NCBI RefSeq assembly: GCF_000182745.2
Contig: NC_016027.1
Coordinates: 1,603,501 to 1,667,500, forward strand
Direction: 5' to 3'
DNA length: 64,000 nucleotides
DNA from: Komagataeibacter medellinensis NBRC 3288
Lineage (GTDB): Bacteria; Pseudomonadota; Alphaproteobacteria; Acetobacterales; Acetobacteraceae
Below, piece after piece: positions 53,549 to 60,281 of the stretch. The notes under the pieces were generated by a model. That model did not search any database, was not told the DNA's origin, and saw only the letters and a program-made list of their open reading frames with translations. Every line of letters starts with the position of its first letter. Position 1 is the stretch's first letter. The position numbers and the translations under genes were made by a program.

Positions 53549-55942
53549 ATGGCACAATACTTTAAGATAAATGCTCCATGTGGAGCCGGTAAAACTTACG
53601 CCCTCCCTCGTATTATCAACTACATACATGACAAGGACAAAATAGCTGTCATTTCTCAACCAAAGATTGACAATCTCAAGGAAACCGAAACTACATTAAG
53701 TGGCTTGGGTTTTAGTGTATTCCGCTTTGATAGTGAAAAAAATACAAGTCCTGTATCTGATATCATTGGATTTTTAAGCGGATCACCTAAAAAAACAGAT
53801 ATCCTTTTAGTGACCCATGCTGGTCTTATGGAAGCCATATCAGGATTAGGACACACAAACACATGCCTTGACCGCTTCGTGCTTATTATAGATGAAGCAC
53901 CTGCTATTTTCGGGACTCACAACATCCAGCTAAAACAACACTTCCGATTAATAACAGACAATGTGAGTCTTGTTAATGACAAAAAAACCATTTCGGAATG
54001 TAATGTAAAAAACCCACAACCACTAAAGAAATTCAGAGATGATCAAACAAGAGATGATATTAATGCGGTAATGGGTCCAATATCAAAAATTCTACTTGAC
54101 CCAACAATCGAAGTTAGCACCTTAACATCTAACTTTAAAAATCCAACAACCTCGCATTTAGAGTTTTTCTGGCATAGAACACCAGAGATTTTTGATAGTT
54201 TTAATGCGGTTATTATGATGAGTGCGGATTTTGACCAGTCCATATGTCATAATGTATGGAGTAAGAAATATAATGTCACATTTACGGATATGACCAGTAA
54301 GGTTCAGCTTAGATACGACAAACACACCAACACTGATAACACAACTATACACTTTTTTATGGCAAGGAAATATAGCAAAAAGTTAGGAAGTTCTGATAAT
54401 TATAACGTCCATAACCAAATGGTTGGAATAATTGAACGTATAATTAATGGTCAAGACTGTCTTACCATTCTAAACAACGACATTAATACAGATGTTGAGG
54501 AAGCTATAAGGCTTCCGACTCATTTTATTGTTAAGAATGTAACCATTCCTAACCCGGATTCCACTTCTGTTATATCCAGTTATGTTCATGGTCTAAACCA
54601 ATACCAACATATTAACAATGTAGCTTTTCTAGCGAGTCTTAATCTACCAGATCAGGCCGAAACTTATCTAATGGGGCTTGGTTTGAATGAGGTTGAAATC
54701 GAACAAGGTATCCTGTTGGCTTCAACCTATCAGGCTGTTAGTCGAACCTCTATCAGAAATCCCGACAACAACGCGGAACGCCATATCTTTGTGCCTGATT
54801 CCCGAAGTATGGATTTTCTACAAGAACGTTTCCCGCAGGCTTCCATTGTCTGTCATGAGTCTGAAATGTTTTTACCAGAAGAAAATCACGGAGGTAGACC
54901 TCCGCTTTCATCTTCAGGTGCTATGACACAAGCACAACGCGATGAACAAAAACAAGAAAGAAAACGCATTAAAGATGAATGTCAGTGGTTGTTGAATGAA
55001 ATAGAGTGGAATGATTCTAGTAAATTTGATGCGTGTATAATTGATGACATAAAAACAACTGGTATTGTTAAAAGACTTGAGTTCAATGATGCGGACGAAA
55101 TTATAGACTTCTTTAAAAAAGAAGAAAACTTTACATCATATGATAAAAAAACACCCAATCGTTTGATTTGGCCTGCCTTGGTTGATACTAATCCTTTAGA
55201 TTCAGGGACAAGGTTTGGAAAAAACAACGTGTTGTTTTCTTCATTCATTATGTTGGACAAGGATGAAGGGTATCCCGGTCATGACATGACTATGGATGAT
55301 TTCAGGCAAACATTCCCTGAAATCAAGATGTGTATGTATCAAACCTATTCTGGCCCCGGAAATTTCCGTGTGGTTATTCCTTTGGAACGTCCGGTTACAG
55401 GAGAAGCATGGGAGGTGCTTACCCGTGAAATCAGTCGCATAATGTATGAAAAGGGATTCAAAGATAAGGGAGGGAATCTGCCTTTTGATGACAGCAAATA
55501 TAACTGTGCCAGTAAGTTTTACCTACCGAATCACGAACCAATGACGGACATGGATTTTCGTTTATATGACGGTGAAGTCCTTGATCCCTTTGATATCATA
55601 GATAAAGCCTTGGTCGTGGATAAAAAGCATAAAGACCAGCCATTAACCCCAGAGGAAAGGGTTGTTGCCCTTAATGCTTTCAAAGCAAGATTGAGTTCAG
55701 AGGGGAAAAATCAGGGCGATTATATCCAAAGCAAGATTGAGGATTTTGAATCCCTACCTGATGGGTCAGGCCGTTATGCTAAGTTTTTCGGACTAGGTTG
55801 TATTCTCGCACGTAACGGGTTCGATGAAACCGAAATCAGGGACACATTAATGGCGTGTAGATACACGGGCTTGATTGCCAAAAATAAAGCACAGAGAATT
55901 GAGAGCATTATCAAGTCCCTCCGTAAAAGGGGCCTGTTATGA
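53549..55942 (+). CDS. Helicase-like plus primase-like replication protein of the element
   Basis: 797 residues. The N-terminal third resembles a superfamily 2 helicase: P-loop APCGAGKT (Lys15), LLVTHAGL, and the Walker B VLIIDEAP (Asp115, Glu116). STYQAVSRTSIRNP near residue 400 recalls motif VI arginine fingers. After a charged linker (residues 455-485), the C-terminal third looks like an archaeo-eukaryotic-type primase: FIMLDKDEG (Asp570, Asp572), GNFRVVIPLERPV (605-617), FDDSKYNCASKFYLPNH, then a PriCT-like end from about 730. Probably the element's replication protein. Family names are by pattern only. ATG 53549, with AAGAAAG 8 nt upstream. Confidence 0.7.
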   Translation: MAQYFKINAPCGAGKTYALPRIINYIHDKDKIAVISQPKIDNLKETETTLSGLGFSVFRFDSEKNTSPVSDIIGFLSGSPKKTDILLVTHAGLMEAISGLGHTNTCLDRFVLIIDEAPAIFGTHNIQLKQHFRLITDNVSLVNDKKTISECNVKNPQPLKKFRDDQTRDDINAVMGPISKILLDPTIEVSTLTSNFKNPTTSHLEFFWHRTPEIFDSFNAVIMMSADFDQSICHNVWSKKYNVTFTDMTSKVQLRYDKHTNTDNTTIHFFMARKYSKKLGSSDNYNVHNQMVGIIERIINGQDCLTILNNDINTDVEEAIRLPTHFIVKNVTIPNPDSTSVISSYVHGLNQYQHINNVAFLASLNLPDQAETYLMGLGLNEVEIEQGILLASTYQAVSRTSIRNPDNNAERHIFVPDSRSMDFLQERFPQASIVCHESEMFLPEENHGGRPPLSSSGAMTQAQRDEQKQERKRIKDECQWLLNEIEWNDSSKFDACIIDDIKTTGIVKRLEFNDADEIIDFFKKEENFTSYDKKTPNRLIWPALVDTNPLDSGTRFGKNNVLFSSFIMLDKDEGYPGHDMTMDDFRQTFPEIKMCMYQTYSGPGNFRVVIPLERPVTGEAWEVLTREISRIMYEKGFKDKGGNLPFDDSKYNCASKFYLPNHEPMTDMDFRLYDGEVLDPFDIIDKALVVDKKHKDQPLTPEERVVALNAFKARLSSEGKNQGDYIQSKIEDFESLPDGSGRYAKFFGLGCILARNGFDETEIRDTLMACRYTGLIAKNKAQRIESIIKSLRKRGLL

Positions 55943-56092
55943 GCGTTCATTCTCAAGGGATTGAACCAACACCTGGTAAAAGGTTAGGGTGTTATCACCC
56001 TTAAATTCTTCCCGAAACCCACTATTATATATAGGGGTTTCGGGGGGTTTTTAAGGGCCATTTTGTGTGGGTAACACCTAGAGGTTGAACGC
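55936..56092. repeat. 157-bp direct repeat, copy 2
   Basis: Starts within the last codons of the helicase/primase gene, whose TGA overlaps the ATG of the 21-codon frame (ATGA). Offset from copy 1 is exactly 2,682 bases throughout. Confidence 0.93.
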
Positions 56093-56185
56093 CTTACTAG
56101 ACCGCATTTCCATGTATTCGTTTTCGATGCGTCAGTCATATGATGAATATATCATGATAAAAAACGAAATATTATCACTTTTTCC

Positions 56186-56214
56186 TTGACATTAACATGT
56201 ATTTTTGTTAATAT
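56186..56214 (+). promoter_or_regulatory. Strong promoter with internal palindrome
   Basis: -35 TTGACA (56186-56191), 17-nt spacer, -10 TAATAT (56209-56214), near consensus. TTAACA-N8-TGTTAA (56192-56211) fills the spacer, as expected of a repressor site. It serves the small ORF at 56277. Confidence 0.7.
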
Positions 56215-56276
56215 TACTTTGTATTTTAGGGGATTATCCGCTGAAACCAAAGAAACAAAAATTCTGAAAGGAAAAA

Positions 56277-56495
56277 ATGAAAGAATCTAATATCGAAAAC
56301 GGGACAAGAAATCTCATAGGAGATGACTGGTCATCTCTTGACCTGGAAGAAATCAATGATGTTTCCAGTTACTATCCCGGTTGTAGGGCTTGGTTTGATG
56401 GACGCAACCAAACCATTGTTATACACGACCGGAACACGAGGCATGTTGTCAATCTTCTCTCAAAAGAGATTGACGATAAACCAGCCACGTTCTGA
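56277..56495 (+). CDS. Small acidic protein of the element, function unknown
   Basis: 72 residues with an AAAGGA ribosome binding site 6 nt before the ATG, a near-consensus promoter upstream and a strong terminator just after it. This makes it a real and probably well-expressed gene. The N-terminal half is acidic (DDWSSLDLEEINDVSSYY); the C-terminal half (WFDGRNQTIVIHDRNTRHVVNLLS) may form beta strands. I see no helix-turn-helix and do not recognise a family. Possible roles for a small protein here include copy control or an anti-host factor, but nothing in the sequence decides this. Confidence 0.75.
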   Translation: MKESNIENGTRNLIGDDWSSLDLEEINDVSSYYPGCRAWFDGRNQTIVIHDRNTRHVVNLLSKEIDDKPATF

Positions 56496-56502
56496 TAAAC
56501 CC

Positions 56503-56540
56503 AAAAACACCCTGTGTGACAAAAACACAGGGTGTTTTTG
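56503..56540 (+). terminator. Strong intrinsic terminator after the small ORF
   Basis: AAAAACACCCTGTGT / ACACAGGGTGTTTTT arms of 15 bp around a short loop, with T-run. Confidence 0.92.
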
Positions 56541-56610
56541 TAGCTAGCAGCTAACTTTGCCTTTCACGAAAGCCGCCCAAGGTAGACACGTGGGCGGCTT
56601 GGGATATCAG

Positions 56611-56730
56611 TGTCACTTTAGCCCTTGCTCTAAAGTTACTGATCGGATGTGACATTTTTGTGTAACTTTAGAATTATTTTTACATTTATGTTACATACAT
56701 TTGTCAGGGTTTAAGATTCTAAAGTTACAC
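56611..56730. promoter_or_regulatory. Palindromic sites upstream of the serine recombinase (res-like)
   Basis: Four copies of an 11-mer close to GTNACTTTAG in two inverted pairs. Pair 1: TGTCACTTTAG-CCCTTGCT-CTAAAGTTACT (56611-56640), 9 of 11 positions symmetric. Pair 2: GTGTAACTTTAGAAT (56660-56674) and its exact reverse complement at 56716-56730. Resolvase recombination sites normally lie directly upstream of the gene in this way. Confidence 0.55.
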
Positions 56731-56745
56731 ATTCGGAGGTGGGAT

Positions 56746-57309
56746 ATGTTTATCGGCTACGCACGGACCAGCACAACGGATCAAGTGGCGGGTTTGGAAG
56801 GTCAGGTCAGAGACTTGGAAACCAAGGGTTGTGCCAAGGTGTATGCGGAACAGATATCAGCTACCTCCACCCATAGGTCAGAACTGGCAGCCTGTATGGA
56901 TAACTTACGGGCTGGCGATGTGTTGGTGGTTACAAAGCCTGATCGTCTGGCCCGATCAACGGCTGATCTACTTGCTTTGGTTAAGGATATTGAAGGCAAA
57001 GATGCTGCCCTGTTGATCCTTTCAATGGGAGGACAGGAGTTAGATACCCGCAATCCGACAAGTAAGCTGATGCTAACCATGCTTGCCGCTGTGGCGGAGT
57101 TTGAACGCGATCTTATGAAGGAAAGACAGTCAGAGGGGATTGCTAAGGCTAAGGCCTTTGGCCGCTATAAAAGGCGCAAGCCCTTAGCTGATTCCATCTG
57201 TAAACAGGTTACAGAACGACATAAAGCGGGGATAGGGGCAACAGCCCTTGCCCGTGAATTGGGCATCAGTCGTATGACGGTTTATCGAATCTTACGACGC
57301 AAACATTAA
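56746..57309 (+). CDS. Serine recombinase (resolvase/invertase family)
   Basis: 187 residues. The N-terminal catalytic domain starts MFIGYARTSTTDQ with the nucleophile Ser near residue 8; TKPDRLARSTADL and LTMLAAVAEFERDLMKERQSEG (helix E) are typical. A C-terminal helix-turn-helix reads GIGATALARELGISRMTVYRILRR. Size and layout fit the small Tn3-resolvase/Hin group. GGAGG 7 nt before ATG 56746 fixes the start. It may resolve dimers of a circular form or invert a segment. Confidence 0.93.
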   Translation: MFIGYARTSTTDQVAGLEGQVRDLETKGCAKVYAEQISATSTHRSELAACMDNLRAGDVLVVTKPDRLARSTADLLALVKDIEGKDAALLILSMGGQELDTRNPTSKLMLTMLAAVAEFERDLMKERQSEGIAKAKAFGRYKRRKPLADSICKQVTERHKAGIGATALARELGISRMTVYRILRRKH

Positions 57310-57421
57310 AAAGTTTTCACATTACAATACGGTTAGCAACTAACTGCCAAAATGTAGCACAGTTTTATCACACACTTTTTAGTGATCAATAATATCAATG
57401 TGTTATTATGCTTTTGTCATT

Positions 57422-57467
57422 TTGGTAAGGGAGAGGTCGACAGTTCAATCCTGTCCAGCAGCACCAT
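57422..57467 (+). repeat. Right attachment site (attR core)
   Basis: Exact copy of the last 45 tRNA-Thr bases plus one. It is not a functional tRNA because the 5' half is missing. Confidence 0.93.
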
Positions 57468-57567
57468 GATTTCCCTATATTTTTGATCTGTATCCCCATA
57501 TTGCCTGTCTCAGGTGAACCATAGGATACACGCAGTCCACCCGCCTGTATTCAGGCTGCCCGGACAT

Positions 57568-57592
57568 AAAAAAGGGGGCTGACGCCCCCTTT
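57568..57592 (-). terminator. Terminator for the gene at 57596
   Basis: On the minus strand AAAGGGGGC-GTCA-GCCCCCTTTTTT, a 9-bp stem followed by six T, right after the stop. Confidence 0.85.
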
Positions 57593-57595
57593 CGT

Positions 57596-57886
57596 TCATG
57601 CCTCATGAAATGTAACGCGCCGGTCATGATCAAACATGGCACCCAACCCGTTCGGGTCCTTGGTCAGGACCAGCAGGGCACCTGTCTCGACATCACGCAC
57701 ATGGAATTCAATCGCCTGCTCTGCGGCATGCAGCTTCTTGGGCGGGTCGATTTCCCTACCGTGCAGATACCAGCCCACCACCTGGTAGACGCCTTGCATG
57801 CTCTCGGTCTTCGAATTGTTCCGGTCCCACTTCCACAATGCGTAGTTCGTTCTTTTCTTTAGCTTTTTGATATTGATGCTGGGCAT
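57596..57886 (-). CDS. Small conserved-looking protein, function unknown
   Basis: 96 residues from ATG 57886 (GGAG 9 nt upstream); a GTG at 57892 would add two. The N-terminus is basic (INIKKLKKRTNYALWKWDR), and the rest resembles a small mixed alpha/beta fold with AAEQAIEFHVRDVETGALLVLTK. I do not recognise the family. It ends at a proper terminator and lies between the right end of the island and the c-di-GMP genes, on the strand of the latter, with host-like base composition. Confidence 0.65.
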   Translation of the reverse strand: MPSINIKKLKKRTNYALWKWDRNNSKTESMQGVYQVVGWYLHGREIDPPKKLHAAEQAIEFHVRDVETGALLVLTKDPNGLGAMFDHDRRVTFHEA

Positions 57887-57960
57887 GGTCACGTACTCCG
57901 GTCAGCCTGTTGCAATGCCTGTCCTGTCTCATGACGCCCGCACCGGCCTCTCTGCCGGTC

Positions 57961-58428
57961 TCAGGCAGGTGTGCCGGAAGCCTTGTCCAGCCCAAGAGCT
58001 GCAATATCCGACGGCGGCCCAGCCAGCATGCAGGCGACGCCGGTGTTCTGGTCTACCACCATGCGGATATCCACCGGCGCCTCCCCCTCCTCAAACAGGT
58101 CGGAGGTTACGCCATAGGCCGGACGCAGTGGCTCATCATGTGCTGCATCATGGCGGACGATCTCGGTCATGATCCGGCCAAGGGCACGCTCCAGCCCATC
58201 CATGACGCGTGAAGGCGCAAGCCGGGGCTGGTCTGCTGTCTCTTCCCCGGTGCAATGCCGCTCCAGCAGCCTTGCCCACGAAGCAGTAGGGATGAACAGG
58301 GGCATGCGCGTGCCATCATTGTGACGTTCGGCATGCATGATGCGACGGGTATTGGCCAGTGCGATCACATCAATCCGAGGCAGGTCATCACCAATACGGG
58401 CCGTGATGGTATGGGAGACACCGGTCAT
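57961..58428 (-). CDS. Unknown protein coupled to the diguanylate cyclase gene
   Basis: 155 residues. The ATG at 58428 overlaps the stop of the GGDEF-EAL gene (ATGA), so it is co-translated with it. The sequence alternates predicted helices and short strands (RIDVIALANTRRIMHAERH, RVMDGLERALGRIMTEIVRHDAA), with no motif I can name. In Acetobacter xylinum one c-di-GMP operon (cdg1) has an extra gene after dgc; a counterpart is possible but untested. Confidence 0.65.
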   Translation of the reverse strand: MTGVSHTITARIGDDLPRIDVIALANTRRIMHAERHNDGTRMPLFIPTASWARLLERHCTGEETADQPRLAPSRVMDGLERALGRIMTEIVRHDAAHDEPLRPAYGVTSDLFEEGEAPVDIRMVVDQNTGVACMLAGPPSDIAALGLDKASGTPA

Positions 58429-60158
58429 GGGCGCATCACCCCATCAAAGCGCTCCGGCAGGGTCAGGATATCCCGTGACGACAGGGCGGACGAAATGTAG
58501 AAGCCCTGAATCCGTTCGGGTTTCATCTGCATGACCAGATCAAACTGCTCGCGGTTTTCCACGCCCTCGACCGTAACCTCCATCCTGAAGCCCTGCCCCA
58601 TCTCGATCAGGCTGGACAGGACCATGCAGGCATCGGGGTTGCCGACAATGCCCGCAACCATGCTCTGGTCGATCTTGATCTGCGAGAAAGGCAGTTCGCG
58701 CAGATGGTTGAGCACGGTAATGCCCTTGCCGAAATTATCGAGTGCTATGCGAAAGCCCGAGCGCGCCAGTTCGCGCAGGTTACGGATACCCTGATCGGCC
58801 CGACGCCCGTGCAGCATCGCTTCCGTCACTTCCAGCACGAAGTTCTCGGGATGCATGTTGAAGCGCTTGAGCGATTCTTCAAGCTCGCGCTGGTAGTCAT
58901 CACGGATCAGGTCCATGCGCGAGAGATTGATGGCAAGCTGGCGCTGTGGGTGACCGTTGCTGTCCCACATACGCACGTCATGGCGGAAGGCCTCGATCAT
59001 GCGCGGCCCCATGGCCTGTGCCAGCCCCGCATCGGTAAACACATCCGAAAAGTCTTCCGCCGCCAGCAGGCCGCGTTCAGGGTGCTGCCAGCGCAGCAAT
59101 GCCTCGATCTGGTCCGCCTGCAGCGTGCTGCAATTCAGGATGGGTTGGTAATACACCTCGAACTGGTTGCGCTCGACCCCACAACGGGCCTCACTTAATA
59201 TGGAGACACGCGCCTGCGCGCGTTCGCGCAGGTTCTTGGTGAACATCTGCGACTGCTTGCCGCCCGCGCGCTTGGCGGCGTACATCGCCATGTCAGCGTT
59301 TTTCTGCACATCTTCCATCGTATCGGTGCCATCAAGCAGGACCGCGCCGATACTACCCGCCACACTGACCGTGACCGTCTCGATATCGATGGGCCGTTCC
59401 AGAATGGCCTGCAGTCGGTCCATGTACCGCTCCAGCGAGATATCTTCCAGCGTGCGATGCAGAATGACGGCGAATTCATCCCCCCCCAGTCGGCTGACCG
59501 GATCATCAGGATGGGTCAGTTCAATCAGGCGTGAGGCAATGGCCCGCAGCACGATGTCACCCGCATGGTGGCCATGCACGTCATTGATCTGCTTGAAACC
59601 ATCAAGGTCGAACATGACCAGTGCCGGGGCATGCTGGCCGGTGCTGCCGGGCTCGCGGCAAAGCGCCAGTTCATCGGCCAGCGCCGTATTGAAGCCCCCG
59701 CGATTGAGCAGGCCGGTCAGGGTATCCGTCTCCGCCAGTTCACACAGGCGGTCGCGGGTATTCATGAGTTCGGTAATCTCGAAACGACTGGCGACATACC
59801 CCTGGATCACGCCCTGGCGGTCCAGCTTGGGAATGATGGTGGTGGCCACCCAATAAAGCGAACCATCCTTCGCCCGGTTGCAGATATTGCCTTGCCACAA
59901 CTGTCCCGCCTGGATCGTGCGGTACAGGTCACGAAAGAAATCCGCATCATGATAGCCGGAATTGACGATCCGGTGCGTGGAGCCGATCAACTCCTCACGC
60001 GAGTACTGACTGATCTCACAGAAGAGGTCATTGACGTAAGTAATGACCCCCGCACTATCCGTAATCGCGACAATCAGGACACTATCAACCAGATCAGCCC
60101 AGAAATCCGCATCCTGATGCGTCAGGGCCCGCAGCCGATCATCATGTTGCAATGCCAT
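58425..60158 (-). CDS. PAS-GGDEF-EAL protein, probable diguanylate cyclase
   Basis: 577 residues from ATG 60158. PAS domain at about 20-130 (TYVNDLFCEISQYSREEL, HRIVNSGYHDADFF, NRAKDGSLYWVATTI), resembling redox/FAD-type PAS such as that of AxDGC2. GGDEF at about 145-300 with an intact RLGGDEF active site. EAL at about 320-570: IEALLRWQHP and VEGVEN are present, but the loop that should read DDFGTGYSS reads DNFGKGITV. Phosphodiesterase activity is therefore doubtful, and the protein is more likely a cyclase making c-di-GMP, the activator of cellulose synthase in this group. Partner gene upstream at 60282. Confidence 0.88.
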   Translation of the reverse strand: MALQHDDRLRALTHQDADFWADLVDSVLIVAITDSAGVITYVNDLFCEISQYSREELIGSTHRIVNSGYHDADFFRDLYRTIQAGQLWQGNICNRAKDGSLYWVATTIIPKLDRQGVIQGYVASRFEITELMNTRDRLCELAETDTLTGLLNRGGFNTALADELALCREPGSTGQHAPALVMFDLDGFKQINDVHGHHAGDIVLRAIASRLIELTHPDDPVSRLGGDEFAVILHRTLEDISLERYMDRLQAILERPIDIETVTVSVAGSIGAVLLDGTDTMEDVQKNADMAMYAAKRAGGKQSQMFTKNLRERAQARVSILSEARCGVERNQFEVYYQPILNCSTLQADQIEALLRWQHPERGLLAAEDFSDVFTDAGLAQAMGPRMIEAFRHDVRMWDSNGHPQRQLAINLSRMDLIRDDYQRELEESLKRFNMHPENFVLEVTEAMLHGRRADQGIRNLRELARSGFRIALDNFGKGITVLNHLRELPFSQIKIDQSMVAGIVGNPDACMVLSSLIEMGQGFRMEVTVEGVENREQFDLVMQMKPERIQGFYISSALSSRDILTLPERFDGVMRP

Positions 60159-60281
60159 TTTCCCGCCTGGAAACAATAATAAAGAGCAGACTAACGTATT
60201 TCATAAAATCAAACCGATTGCCCGGCCAGTCCACCGCCGCGCAGAACGCGCAGGAGGCAACCGGCCACAACCATACCCCTA

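Noticed and set aside
57422-57467. Possible second tRNA-Thr gene
   Set aside because: Only the 3' half is present and the sequence before it does not pair; it is the attR duplication.
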